This document shows positions 16,648-25,807 of a stretch of DNA of 64,000 nucleotides, in pieces. Every line of letters starts with the position of its first letter. Within the stretch, counting starts at the first letter, position 1. The translations under genes were made by a program, and so were the position numbers. Under the pieces are notes generated by a model, which made no database searches, had not been told where the DNA came from, and saw nothing but the letters and a program-made list of their open reading frames with translations. The stretch is from Providencia rettgeri. GTDB lineage: Bacteria > Pseudomonadota > Gammaproteobacteria > Enterobacterales > Enterobacteriaceae. The stretch spans positions 1,054,001 to 1,118,000 of the forward strand of contig NZ_CP096258.1 in assembly GCF_023205015.1 (NCBI RefSeq), read 5' to 3'.

Positions 16648-18485
16648 TCAGTCCCCATACCCGATAACGCAAATGATGGTTGAATATAGTAACGAAGGCG
16701 AACTTCGTATAAAAAGTTCATATCGTCGCCTAAATCGACCTCAAAACCTATTCGGTCATCTTTATCGGTATGGATATGGCATACCGTACCTTGCTTAGCC
16801 AGTTCTTCAGAGACCATTTCCATCGATGGCTTCACAGATTCTTCCATAAAGCGTTTAACATGTGCACGTTTAGGGAAATAGACAATGTTACGTAAACGTC
16901 GTTGCCATGGAATAGGGTTACGGCTCGCTGTAGGAGCAATCGTTGCTAATTGCTGGCTATCGCGTTTATAGGCATCAACGCGTAACGCTTTAAATAACCC
17001 ATAAATAGAAATTAATAGTACGATTGCAAATGGAAGTGCGCTAGCAATAGTCAGTGTTTGCAAGGCTTGCAATCCACCGGCTAATAACATTGTAATGGCA
17101 ACAACACCCATTAAACCTGCCCAAAAGATACGTTGCCAAACTGGCGTGTTGGAATCGCCGCCAGAGGCTAGTGTATCAACAACCATTGCACCTGAGTCAG
17201 CTGAGGTCACAAAGAATACGATAACCATCAACATAGCAAAAAAAGATAAAACTGATGAGAACGGGAAATAATTAAGGAATTCAAACAAAGCGAGAGACAC
17301 GTCTGCTTGAACGGTTTCAGCTAATAGTGTTGCACCTTTATTTTTAATTAGATCAATCGCTGTGTTACCGAAGAATGTCATCCACATCAATGTGAAACCT
17401 GCGGGGACAAATAGTACTCCCATAACAAATTCACGAATGCTACGGCCGCGAGAGATACGGGCAATAAACATACCGACAAATGGCGACCAGGATAACCACC
17501 ATCCCCAGTACAGTAGCGTCCAACCACCTAACCAACTGCTTGATTTGGGTTCATAGGCGTAAAGATTAAACGTTTTACTAACTATTTCAGATAAATAACC
17601 GCCCGTATTTTCTACAAAAGATTTTAATAGTAATACAGTAGGACCTAAAATAACCACAAGGAGTAATAATAGAAATGCTAAGCCAAGGTTTAGCTCGGAT
17701 AAAATACGGATCCCTTTATCTAATCCTGAGACGACAGAAATAGTCGCTAAACCAGTAAAAGCAATAATTAACCCGACTTGTACCATTTCATTAACGGGTA
17801 AACCAAATAAATGGTTCATCCCAGCATTGACCTGTAATACGCCAAACCCTAATGAGGTCGCGACACCAAATACGGTACCAACAACAGCAAACACATCAAC
17901 TGCATGGCCAATAGGGCCATAAATACGCTCTCCTATAATAGGATACAGAGCGGAACGTAAGGTCAGCGGGAGGCCATGACGATAACTAAAAAATGCTAAA
18001 ATTAATGCGACAATGGCATAGATAGCCCAAGCATGTAACCCCCAATGGAAGAAAGTTAAACGCATCGCTTCTTTAGCAGCTTCAACGGTTTGTGGTTCAC
18101 CGACTGGCGGATTGAGGTAATGCATTACAGGTTCAGCTACCCCAAAAAACATGAGCCCAATTCCCATACCAGCGGAGAAAAGCATAGCAAACCATGACAC
18201 ATAGCTAAAATTAGGTTGGGCATGGTCTGGCCCCAATTTTATTTGCCCATAACGAGAGAGTCCCAGATAAGTCACACTCAGAAGAACAATAGCGACAGCA
18301 AGAATGTAGAACCAGCTAGCGTTATTAAATAAATTTTGTTGAAGATGACTTAGATGAGATTCTGCGACTTTTGGCATTAAAGCGGCAAAGCCGACAATAA
18401 CCAGAATAATGATGGCAGAGCTATAAAACACAGGGGGACTTATTTTAGAACGAATTTTTTTAGAATCAGTATCAATTTGACTCAT
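16479..18485 (-). CDS. betT: BetT-like choline/betaine BCCT-family transporter
   Basis: A 668-aa inner-membrane sodium- or proton-coupled transporter of the betaine-carnitine-choline family with 12 hydrophobic helices. It carries the family signature in helix 8 (YWGWWLSWSPFVGMFIARIS) and the MGIGLMFFGVAEP segment. The long cytoplasmic C-terminal tail (about 150 residues, ending in HDILDQYEKHIHFLHLLGK) is typical of the BetT branch, where it senses osmolarity. Length is close to E. coli BetT (677 aa). No betIBA genes are adjacent. Parts of its 3' end are duplicated twice further left (9365, 12992), so the end of this gene is a recombination hot spot. Substrate choice is by homology. Confidence 0.88.
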   Translation of the reverse strand: MSQIDTDSKKIRSKISPPVFYSSAIIILVIVGFAALMPKVAESHLSHLQQNLFNNASWFYILAVAIVLLSVTYLGLSRYGQIKLGPDHAQPNFSYVSWFAMLFSAGMGIGLMFFGVAEPVMHYLNPPVGEPQTVEAAKEAMRLTFFHWGLHAWAIYAIVALILAFFSYRHGLPLTLRSALYPIIGERIYGPIGHAVDVFAVVGTVFGVATSLGFGVLQVNAGMNHLFGLPVNEMVQVGLIIAFTGLATISVVSGLDKGIRILSELNLGLAFLLLLLVVILGPTVLLLKSFVENTGGYLSEIVSKTFNLYAYEPKSSSWLGGWTLLYWGWWLSWSPFVGMFIARISRGRSIREFVMGVLFVPAGFTLMWMTFFGNTAIDLIKNKGATLLAETVQADVSLALFEFLNYFPFSSVLSFFAMLMVIVFFVTSADSGAMVVDTLASGGDSNTPVWQRIFWAGLMGVVAITMLLAGGLQALQTLTIASALPFAIVLLISIYGLFKALRVDAYKRDSQQLATIAPTASRNPIPWQRRLRNIVYFPKRAHVKRFMEESVKPSMEMVSEELAKQGTVCHIHTDKDDRIGFEVDLGDDMNFLYEVRLRYYIQPSFALSGMGTETDEEKSEEQRYYRAEIHLKEGGQDYDVMGWAKEQIIHDILDQYEKHIHFLHLLGK

Positions 18486-18905
18486 AACAACCTTCTTTTG
18501 TTTTATTTTATTTTTGGCATACCGATATCGACAAAGTATGCAGCGAGCTGTCCTTCTTTATGAAACAGTGAATAATGATGAAAAAGTTCCCTAAGGAAAC
18601 GAAATAGAAAGAACAATAATATGGTGTTGATGACAGACTAAACTGCCTAATTTAGTAATAAAAATCCGAGCTTTTCTTACCCTCATCAGTTAAAAAATAG
18701 GCGGTTATACTGCCATGATATGGATGAATGATCAATATAAACGGGGAAATAAGATTAAGAAGAGTATGGAAATATCATGTTAATTATCATTTAATTAATA
18801 ATTAACAATGTAATATTTACATGTTTTACCAATAAGTTAACGTCAATGAGTGAAAGTGAGGACTAGATAAGTAAAAACGACAGACAAATTGGAAGGAAAA
18901 TGTAA
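18486..18905. other. Intergenic region upstream of betT
   Basis: About 420 bp with no convincing gene. It is AT-rich near 18780-18840 and should contain the betT promoter. I see no clear BetI-type operator. Confidence 0.4.
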
Positions 18906-19172
18906 TTAGCGTAATTGGCTATCCTTACTGCCACGCCGGTTGTAGCCACTAAATGCAGATTGTTTTTTATCTAATTCATTTTGGCAGTTAATGCAGAATT
19001 TAACACCCGATAATGCTAAACGGCGAGCCTCAGGAATAGCCGCCCCACATTCCTCGCAAAACTCAGCGCTTTCACCGGAGTGTAATTGGCGACGCGCTTT
19101 CGCTACCGCATCATCAAGAGTGGCATCAATTTGTTCTTGAACCGCATCTTCATTTGCCCAGCCATTTGCCAT
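18906..19172 (-). CDS. ybiI: YbiI-like DksA/TraR-type C4 zinc-finger protein
   Basis: An 88-aa protein matching E. coli YbiI over its whole length: MANGWANEDAVQEQIDAT at the start, a four-cysteine finger (CEECGAAIPEARR ... CINCQ) and the conserved end GYNRRGSKDSQLR. Proteins of this group share the DksA zinc finger but lack the long coiled coil; the role is unknown. The second of two adjacent ATGs (19170-19172) is chosen because GAGGTG is then correctly spaced. Confidence 0.9.
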   Translation of the reverse strand: MANGWANEDAVQEQIDATLDDAVAKARRQLHSGESAEFCEECGAAIPEARRLALSGVKFCINCQNELDKKQSAFSGYNRRGSKDSQLR

Positions 19173-19243
19173 CATTCACCTCGACTTGATTGAATATTGA
19201 CCTTATGTCAATATAGAGGTAAGAAAATTTAATTCAAGGGCAA

Positions 19244-19684
19244 TTATTGCTCTAAAGATAATGTCATGTAAATGTGGTCCATTCCCTCTTCATCATACAT
19301 TTCACCTTCTATTTGATATCCAAGAGTATGGTAAAAATTAATGGCAGTATGTTGTGCAGAGAGTGTGATCTTACTGTAATGATGGGAACGACCATATTGC
19401 TCTACAAATGTCATTAATTCACGTCCAAGTCCTTTACCGCGATGTGTTTTTTGAACTGCTACGCGGCCTACTTTGATGAGGTTATCGTCAAGTAGCACAC
19501 AACGTAATACCGCAGTAGGCTGCCTATTTAAATACAAAACGACATGTAAAGCGGACTCATCATATTCATCGATATCGATATCAGCGGGGAACCCTTGCTC
19601 TTGAGTAAAAACTTGTTGGCGTAGGTTGAAGGCATCGGTGAGGAGTTCTGGGTTTGCATACCCAATGCTATGTTTAATTTGCAT
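19244..19684 (-). CDS. GNAT-family N-acetyltransferase
   Basis: A 146-aa Gcn5-related acetyltransferase. The acetyl-CoA pyrophosphate loop is visible as VGRVAVQKTHRGKGLGRELM (R-x-x-G-x-G/L), followed by the INFYHTLGYQIEGEMYDEEG end typical of the fold. The IDEYDESALHVVLY segment and the ending DEEGMDHIYM resemble the ElaA-like group. Substrate unknown. It stands alone, 71 bp from ybiI. Confidence 0.85.
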   Translation of the reverse strand: MQIKHSIGYANPELLTDAFNLRQQVFTQEQGFPADIDIDEYDESALHVVLYLNRQPTAVLRCVLLDDNLIKVGRVAVQKTHRGKGLGRELMTFVEQYGRSHHYSKITLSAQHTAINFYHTLGYQIEGEMYDEEGMDHIYMTLSLEQ

Positions 19685-19776
19685 AAGTTTTCCTGGGAGC
19701 TAACGAGTAAGATGTGCAATTATATCGTGAAATGGCGAATTAGTTAGGAGGGTTTTGGTGCATTTCTGAGGAAAAT

Positions 19777-19807
19777 AAGAATGCAGGCATTTAAAGCCCA
19801 CATTCTT
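19777..19807. terminator. Putative terminator after the small lipoprotein gene
   Basis: AAGAATG..GGC and GCC..CATTCTT can pair around ATTTAAA with small mismatches, just beyond the stop of the lipoprotein gene and before the next gene on the same strand. Confidence 0.4.
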
Positions 19808-19826
19808 GAAGGGGACCGGGGGATAA

Positions 19827-20150
19827 TTATTTTTTATCCGCTTCAGCGTCATTCTCTGCCTTGAGTGATTCCGTTTTTTCTTTCATATCGGTTGCTACTT
19901 CATCGGCTTTATTAATCGCATCTGTTTTGACTTCTTGGCTCAGCTCTGATGCATTTTGTTTCAGCTCTTCGGCTTTATTTTGAGCATCTTCTGTCAGCTC
20001 ATTAGCTTTTTTTTCACCATCTTCTTTTAATTGCTGGGCTTTTTCTTCTGCTTGTTTAACGGTGTCACTTGGTTTTGATGAGTCATCACAGCCTGCGATA
20101 ACTGTAACCATTCCCGCGAAAAGAAGTGAAGTGATGAGTTTTATATTCAT
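19827..20150 (-). CDS. Small lipoprotein with coiled-coil alanine/lysine/glutamate repeats
   Basis: A 107-aa protein with a lipoprotein signal peptide (MNIKLITSLLFAGMVTVIAGC; lipobox IAGC at about residues 17-20). The rest is almost wholly charged and helical, with 11-residue-like repeats (KADELTEDAQNKAEELK-type), and it ends in DADKK-like charge. It is predicted to be an extended amphipathic or coiled-coil rod anchored in a membrane. No specific family recognised. The inner ATG at 20148-20150 is chosen because AAGGA is then 7 bases away, whereas the ATG at 20154 would be too close. Confidence 0.8.
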   Translation of the reverse strand: MNIKLITSLLFAGMVTVIAGCDDSSKPSDTVKQAEEKAQQLKEDGEKKANELTEDAQNKAEELKQNASELSQEVKTDAINKADEVATDMKEKTESLKAENDAEADKK

Positions 20151-20450
20151 AAACATATCCTTAGCACGATGCTGGTAAAAATGGTATTGAAGCTCGATAT
20201 TGGCATAATCGCCAATGTGTATATTTAACTATAGTTGAAATTAAGTGAGTTATAAAACAATTAGATAATCAATTGAAGTTGTTGTGTTTTTTCGTTGTTA
20301 GAACAAATGGATGACTATTTTTTTGAAAGTCATCTCTTGTTCCATGCTATAGAGTTATAAAAGATAGAGAATCAAGCTAAACTGATTAAACTTATTATTA
20401 AATAAATAATGAAAACAAATGTATGGCTTAGAAAATAAAGGAATAGCATT

Positions 20451-21137
20451 ATGGCGTACTATTATTCGTTGATTATTTTAAAATTTATTATTGGTTTTGC
20501 CATTGTTATCACTCATATGAATCTATCGGGGAAAACACAGCTTTCCCAAATGACTCCTATTGATTTTATTGGTAATTTTGTCTTAGGGGGCATTATTGGT
20601 GGGGTGATTTACAGCGATACTATCCCACTGTATCAATATGTGACTATTTTAATTATCGGCGTCTTGTTTATTAGCATTTTGAACTTTTTAACGAAAAAAT
20701 TTAACTTTTTTCGTAATGTGGCGATTGGTAATCCCATACCCATTATTAAAAAAGGCCAATTTATAATGGAAAATATTTTAGAGAAGGCTAATAAGATAGA
20801 TCTTATCAATATTTCATCTCGAATTCATGCACAAGGCATTCATTCCTTTCAAGAAATTTATTATGCACAAATAGAACCTGATGGGCAGCTAACTATTATT
20901 TGTGATGAAAAAAATATGCCATCAGTGATCCTGATAAAGGAAGGGGTTATTAGAAACTATGATTTGGAATCCATTGAAAGGGATGAGGCTTGGTTAATGC
21001 AACAAATTGAATTACAAGGTATTGAATCAATAAACGATATTTTTTTAGCTGAGTTTTGGCGTGGTGAAGTCACGTTTATTTTGCGGGATGGTAAAATAAA
21101 CCGCAAGGGTACACAGCATCTGAAAGTTATAGCTTAA
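20451..21137 (+). CDS. DUF421 (YetF-like) membrane protein
   Basis: A 228-aa protein with three N-terminal transmembrane helices (IILKFIIGFAIVITHMNLS, FIGNFVLGGIIGGVIYSD, YVTILIIGVLFISILNFL). Two small soluble beta domains follow (RNVAIGNPIPIIKKGQF, LINISSRIHAQGIHSFQEIY, YYAQIEPDGQLTII), the layout of the YetF/DUF421 family. Function is unknown, though the family has been linked to stress or spore-germination roles in Bacillus. It stands alone with its own terminator. Confidence 0.85.
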   Translation: MAYYYSLIILKFIIGFAIVITHMNLSGKTQLSQMTPIDFIGNFVLGGIIGGVIYSDTIPLYQYVTILIIGVLFISILNFLTKKFNFFRNVAIGNPIPIIKKGQFIMENILEKANKIDLINISSRIHAQGIHSFQEIYYAQIEPDGQLTIICDEKNMPSVILIKEGVIRNYDLESIERDEAWLMQQIELQGIESINDIFLAEFWRGEVTFILRDGKINRKGTQHLKVIA

Positions 21138-21145
21138 ATGAATAA

Positions 21146-21176
21146 GTCGGTGAAATGCAGATAACATTTCACCGAC
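21146..21176. terminator. Bidirectional terminator between the DUF421 gene and cptA
   Basis: GTCGGTGAAATG and CATTTCACCGAC form a perfect 12-bp stem with a 7-base loop, between the two convergent stop codons. Confidence 0.88.
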
Positions 21177-21186
21177 AGAGAGTTAA

Positions 21187-22896
21187 TTATTGTTTTAAAT
21201 CATCATAAAGCATTAATGAGGATTTATTATCTGGGTCACCAATATAACGAGGCTGAGGCTTAAATGCCTCATTAAACAGGCTTTTTTCGGGTTCAAACCC
21301 GGTATAGTTTAAACCTGCTAAATCAGACCACGCATAGATAAAGTCCATATTACTGAATGGTCGGGCTGTTTTATCATTTAAATCAAATTGATGTGTCGCT
21401 AACCACTCAGGTGATTGCCAAACAAGGAAAGGTACATTATAAATAATCCTACTTGGCTTACCTTCACTGCGGCCTAACATTTCATGGGGCGGGGTATCAT
21501 AAACATCTTCACCGTGGTCTGAGAAAAATACCAAAAAACCATTTTCTTTTGAAGAATCAAAGTCCTTGATTAATGTTGAAACAACATAGTCGTTATAATA
21601 TTGCGCGTTATCATAAGCGTTATAATCTTTTACTTCGTCATCATTTAGATTAGCAGGAACCACGCTGTCTTTATCTTTGAAAATAGCTTTATCTTCCGGG
21701 TAACGGAATTCATAGCGCATATGTGTCCCTAACAGATGAACAACAATAAATTTCTTTTCTGCAGGGTCTGCAAGCGCTTCCTTGAATGGAGAAAAAACCA
21801 CGTCATCATAAATACGTGAGCTTTGCGCCATGTCATTGTTCAAATAATATTGCTTATCTGTTTGGCGAGAGAACGCCGTTAACAAGGTATTACGCTCAGT
21901 CATTGTCTGCTGGTTAGTGATCCAAAACGTTTTAAAACCTGCTTGCTTCATCATGTTCATGATAGAAGGGCGTGAATTGAAAAGTTCAGGCTCTGTTTGT
22001 GTCGCAAACGTCAGAATTTGCTGTAGTGCCTCAATAGTATAAGGTCGCGACGTCACAACATCATTGAATACGGATAAATTAGCAGGATAATCGTTAGCTA
22101 GCTCATCTAACTCAGGGGTAGTTGGGCGCGAATAGCCATATAGACTCATCCTATCTCGGCTAGTGGACTCACCAATCACCAACACAAATGTGCGGGGAGT
22201 GTCACCGTTTGCATCGACGAAGTTTTCTAATGGTGGAATTTTACTGTTGTCGCGGATTAACTCCTCCATGTTTGCCAGCTGGTTTTTATATAAAAGGTAA
22301 CCACTCACAAACTGCCATGGTGCAGCATAGGCGAGCTTACTATTTAAATAAGACGCGACATTAGCTATTGGTCGGTCTTGTTTAATGCCTTTGTTATAAT
22401 AAGGAATTCCGAACAAAATAACTAAAATCAGCAACGAAATACCGATGCGTCCTGGTTTTGGTAATGTGACTGGTTTTAGGCGTGTCCAAAGGAAGATTGC
22501 AACGACAGTGTAGGCGAGTATGACACCTAGCACTTCGAAGCTAAAATATTGCTTAAGGAATTCGCCTGCTTCATTGGTATTGGTTTCAAACATCACAAAC
22601 ATGACACTTTGGGATATTTGATGCCCATAAACCACAAAATAAGCGAGAGCAACAACCGAAGAAAGCCATAAAACAATCCCAATCAGCCCTGCAACTAGCT
22701 TAATTTTTTTAGGAAATAGTAAGGCAGGAACCAACCAAAGAGAGCTATAGAGTAGTGAATCTCTTAGGCCGATGGAATTACTTTGCCCTGTTACTAGCAC
22801 ATACAGTTGTAATAGGGATGAAAAATACCAAAAGTAGACCAATAACCAGAACAGCGAGGCCCAGCTAAATTTTTCCGAGTGTGTAGTGTTACCCAT
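21187..22896 (-). CDS. cptA: CptA (EptC) phosphoethanolamine transferase
   Basis: A 569-aa inner-membrane enzyme that transfers phosphoethanolamine to the lipopolysaccharide core heptose. Five N-terminal transmembrane helices are followed by a periplasmic alkaline-phosphatase-like domain with LVIGESTSRDRMSLYGYSRP, VVTSRPYTIEALQQ (nucleophile threonine region), FWITNQQTMTERNTLL, VVHLLGTHMRY and FFSDHGEDVYD (metal ligands). Similarity to E. coli CptA/YijP is high over the full length, including FVMFETNTNEA. Surface phosphoethanolamine lowers negative charge and affects cationic peptide sensitivity; Providencia are intrinsically polymyxin resistant, mainly by other genes. Confidence 0.93.
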   Translation of the reverse strand: MGNTTHSEKFSWASLFWLLVYFWYFSSLLQLYVLVTGQSNSIGLRDSLLYSSLWLVPALLFPKKIKLVAGLIGIVLWLSSVVALAYFVVYGHQISQSVMFVMFETNTNEAGEFLKQYFSFEVLGVILAYTVVAIFLWTRLKPVTLPKPGRIGISLLILVILFGIPYYNKGIKQDRPIANVASYLNSKLAYAAPWQFVSGYLLYKNQLANMEELIRDNSKIPPLENFVDANGDTPRTFVLVIGESTSRDRMSLYGYSRPTTPELDELANDYPANLSVFNDVVTSRPYTIEALQQILTFATQTEPELFNSRPSIMNMMKQAGFKTFWITNQQTMTERNTLLTAFSRQTDKQYYLNNDMAQSSRIYDDVVFSPFKEALADPAEKKFIVVHLLGTHMRYEFRYPEDKAIFKDKDSVVPANLNDDEVKDYNAYDNAQYYNDYVVSTLIKDFDSSKENGFLVFFSDHGEDVYDTPPHEMLGRSEGKPSRIIYNVPFLVWQSPEWLATHQFDLNDKTARPFSNMDFIYAWSDLAGLNYTGFEPEKSLFNEAFKPQPRYIGDPDNKSSLMLYDDLKQ

Positions 22897-23257
22897 AGGT
22901 TTTTAAACTCTTGTTTTCTATTATTGTTAAGTCGAATTGAAAAATAATTGAGAAATCGATTTTTAGATATAAAGACGTAGTTTAAGTTCCAAAATATATT
23001 CTTTATAAATAATAATTTCTTAATAATCCAGTAACGTTATGTTTATTAGTGTTTTTTTCAAAGAGCGTGCTTGATGTTCATGGGGCAATTATCGTGATAT
23101 TCCATTATAGACGATGTTTGGCACGCCATTAGCCAAAATAGTAAAATGGCGAATTAGCATTTGTTATCGTCTTTATGCCATTGATACTATCCTTTGACCT
23201 ATTTATGGTATATAAGAAAATTTGGTGAATGCACTGCGTGAAGGGTGAGAGCAATAC
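22897..23257. other. Intergenic region between cptA and the potassium channel gene
   Basis: About 360 bp, AT-rich, between divergent genes. It should hold both promoters. No further gene, repeat or clear operator is seen. Confidence 0.4.
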
Positions 23258-24436
23258 ATGTTAGATAACTCATTTGTGGCTTTTTTGAAATCACCCCTAT
23301 CAATTAGGGTGCTTCTTTCATTGCTAATTATTATTGATGGCGCAATGATTTTAAAACCCGTGTTAAGCGCTTACACCGACTATATTGATTGGCGTGAGTC
23401 TGGGCTAACACAGTGGTTGAAATCACTGGGTTTTATGAAATTGCTGGATATCCCGCGATTTTTATTGGGAATTTCACTGATTTTCCTATCGCTATTTATG
23501 GTTAACGGAGCCCGTATCGCTTGGGTGTTTTCACTATTTTTACTTGGGATTATTTCATTTGTTGACCTGCGGTTAACACAAGAAAACATACATCAAGGTT
23601 ATTTTTCCCTCTTTTTATTGGTTGCTTTGTGCCTTTTTTGGAAGCTATATCATCACCATAGCTTAACCAGTGCCGGGTTTGTGGCAATAACCTGTATTAT
23701 TGCATTATTGCTGTATTCCATTTTTGGTACTTTATATATTGGTGATGAGTTTTCACCAGTCGTTAAAGACGGCACAACGGCCTTTTATTTTGCTTTAGTC
23801 TGCATGACAACGGTCGGGTTTGGTGACATTGTCCCGGTTACGGTTGATGCGCGTATATTCACAGTGACAGTGATTATTTTAGGGATCACAATTTTTACCA
23901 CTTCAGTGGTTTATATTGTTGGGGTGTTAGCTAAAGGTACGAAAGAAATCGTGCGTAAGAGGTTTTCTTATATGAAAAATCATTATGTGGTGATTGGTAG
24001 CACACCAATGGCCGTCAATGTCTATCAAGGGCTGAAAAACCGAGAACTGCCGGTGGCCGTGATTTGCCAAGAAAACCATCGCAGCCATTACCCTGAAAAG
24101 GATAATATTGTGACCGGTGACCCAACCAGTTCCGAATTGCTCGCCGCAGCTAATGTTAAACATGCAAAGTGTGTGTTAGTGATGACAGATAGCGATTCGC
24201 TCAGTACTTTCGCTTTATTGGGAGTGAAAGAGCAAGCAGGGGAAGGTAGCTCGGTAAAAACCGTGGTGTTAATTAACCAAGAAAGCAATATGGATAAAGT
24301 TCGCTTACTTAAGCCTGATATGTTGTTTTCATTATCTACGCTAGGTTCAGAGGTTTTGATGCAAGTGCTTTGCGGTGAAGCAATATCGAGCGACTCGATT
24401 AGTGATATGCTGTTGAACAAAGTTGCAAAAAGCTAA
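23258..24436 (+). CDS. kch: Kch-like voltage-gated potassium channel
   Basis: A 392-aa six-helix potassium channel with a cytoplasmic RCK/TrkA-N domain. The pore carries the selectivity filter TTVGFGD (in FALVCMTTVGFGDIVPVTVD, about residues 180-199). The RCK Rossmann fold begins at NHYVVIGSTPMAVNVYQGL (about 241), with VTGDPTSSELLAAANV and CVLVMTDSDS typical of the family. The S4-like segment is poor in arginine, so strong voltage gating is not assured. The start has a GAAGGGTGAGAG ribosome site. ccmA follows 33 bp downstream. Confidence 0.88.
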   Translation: MLDNSFVAFLKSPLSIRVLLSLLIIIDGAMILKPVLSAYTDYIDWRESGLTQWLKSLGFMKLLDIPRFLLGISLIFLSLFMVNGARIAWVFSLFLLGIISFVDLRLTQENIHQGYFSLFLLVALCLFWKLYHHHSLTSAGFVAITCIIALLLYSIFGTLYIGDEFSPVVKDGTTAFYFALVCMTTVGFGDIVPVTVDARIFTVTVIILGITIFTTSVVYIVGVLAKGTKEIVRKRFSYMKNHYVVIGSTPMAVNVYQGLKNRELPVAVICQENHRSHYPEKDNIVTGDPTSSELLAAANVKHAKCVLVMTDSDSLSTFALLGVKEQAGEGSSVKTVVLINQESNMDKVRLLKPDMLFSLSTLGSEVLMQVLCGEAISSDSISDMLLNKVAKS

Positions 24437-24469
24437 CCTTTAAAATAAAAACAACAGGAATTGTGCTGC

Positions 24470-25102
24470 ATGCTAAGTGCTCAAGATGTGAGTTGCCTTC
24501 GGCAAAATAGGGTTCTATTTCACCAGCTAAATTTTACCGTTCAGCCCAGTGAGATCTTGCAAGTTGAAGGGCCTAATGGTGCGGGGAAAACCACCTTGTT
24601 ACGCATGATGGCGGGGCTATTAAAACCTGATGAGGGTGCGGTTTGTTGGAATAATCAATCGATTGAAAAACTGAAAGAAGAGTTTACGCGTCATCTACTT
24701 TATTTAGGGCACAAACCCGCAGTGAAATCATTATTGACCCCGTATGAAAACCTCAAATTTTATTACCGAATGCATAATAAAAGCAGTGAAGGTGACCGTA
24801 TTTGGGCCGCTTTAGAGGAAGTTTCGCTAATTGGTTATGAAGATATCCCTGTAAGTCAATTGTCTGCGGGCCAACAGCGGCGTGTTAATTTAGCGAGGTT
24901 ATGGCTTAGCGAAGCCCCTCTGTGGGTACTTGACGAGCCTTTTACTGCAATTGATGTTGCGGGAGTGGCGCGTTTAACAGAACGTTTTCATCAACATGCA
25001 GAGCAAGGGGGGATTATTTTGTTTACCTCTCACCAAGCGATGTCAGGGCAATTTGGCTCACTAAAACTGACGGGTGGGGTTGAAACATGTTTTGGTTATT
25101 AA
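24470..25102 (+). CDS. ccmA: CcmA, heme-export ABC ATPase of cytochrome c maturation
   Basis: A 210-aa ABC ATPase. Walker A is GPNGAGKTTLLR, the signature is VSQLSAGQQRRVNLARLWLS, and Walker B is LWVLDEPFTAID, all close to E. coli CcmA. CcmAB, with CcmC and CcmD, loads heme onto CcmE. The start is the ATG at 24470 with AGGAA upstream; the open frame extends three codons further to a TTG. It overlaps ccmB by 16 bp, the normal coupling. See the finding on the missing ccmC-H. Confidence 0.92.
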   Translation: MLSAQDVSCLRQNRVLFHQLNFTVQPSEILQVEGPNGAGKTTLLRMMAGLLKPDEGAVCWNNQSIEKLKEEFTRHLLYLGHKPAVKSLLTPYENLKFYYRMHNKSSEGDRIWAALEEVSLIGYEDIPVSQLSAGQQRRVNLARLWLSEAPLWVLDEPFTAIDVAGVARLTERFHQHAEQGGIILFTSHQAMSGQFGSLKLTGGVETCFGY

Positions 25103-25752
25103 TTAAAAGAGAACTTAAAATTGCTTTTCGTGGTTTTTCTGAATTGGTTAACCCGTTGTGGTTTTTTTTAATTGTAATCACACTATTTCCTCTTAGTATT
25201 GGTCCTGAACCTCAGTTATTAGCACGTATTGCGGTCGGGGTATTTTGGGTTGCCGCTATTTTGTCTTCGCTGTTATCGCTAGAGCGCTTATTTAAGGATG
25301 ATTACCTCGATGGCTCCCTTGAACAGCTGCTTTTGGCCCCACATCCCTTATTTATTACCGTTTTTGCTAAAGTCATTGCACACTGGTTAGTCACTGGGCT
25401 GCCCTTGATCTTGCTATCCCCTGTTGCTGCATTAATGCTGTCTTTCAGTGCAGATACGCTATTGGTGCTAGCCGGTACGTTATTACTGGGGACGCCAGTA
25501 TTAAGCTTTATTGGCGCGATAGGCGCGGCATTAACGGTTTCTTTAAAAAAAGGTGGCGTTTTAGTTAGCCTGCTAGTTTTACCGCTGTATATTCCTGTGC
25601 TTATCTATGCAACAGGTACAATGGAGGCGCATAGCTTTAAAATGCCGCTAGATGGCTATTTTGCCATTCTCGCAGCGCTGTTTGCCGCCAGTATTACTTT
25701 TTCGCCACTTGCGATAGCTGCTGCGTTGAAACTTAATATTAGCAATAGTTAG
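25087..25752 (+). CDS. ccmB: CcmB, heme-export membrane subunit of cytochrome c maturation
   Basis: A 221-aa membrane protein with six hydrophobic helices. MFWLLIKRELKIAFRGFSEL, NPLWFFLIVITLFPLSIGPE and DDYLDGSLEQLLLAPHPL match CcmB. It partners CcmA. A hairpin terminator follows 23 bp after the stop, where ccmC would be expected in a complete ccmABCDEFGH operon. Confidence 0.92.
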   Translation: MFWLLIKRELKIAFRGFSELVNPLWFFLIVITLFPLSIGPEPQLLARIAVGVFWVAAILSSLLSLERLFKDDYLDGSLEQLLLAPHPLFITVFAKVIAHWLVTGLPLILLSPVAALMLSFSADTLLVLAGTLLLGTPVLSFIGAIGAALTVSLKKGGVLVSLLVLPLYIPVLIYATGTMEAHSFKMPLDGYFAILAALFAASITFSPLAIAAALKLNISNS

Positions 25753-25774
25753 CCGCTCACCTCTTCTCATCAAT

Positions 25775-25807
25775 GGGTAATTAGGGTGTAGGTATGCCCT
25801 AATTACC
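25775..25807 (+). terminator. Terminator after ccmB
   Basis: GGTAATTAGGG and CCCTAATTACC form a perfect 11-bp stem with a 10-base loop. It ends transcription right after ccmB and is followed by a pyrimidine-rich tract (TCTTTCCTACCTTCTTTTTT). Confidence 0.82.
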
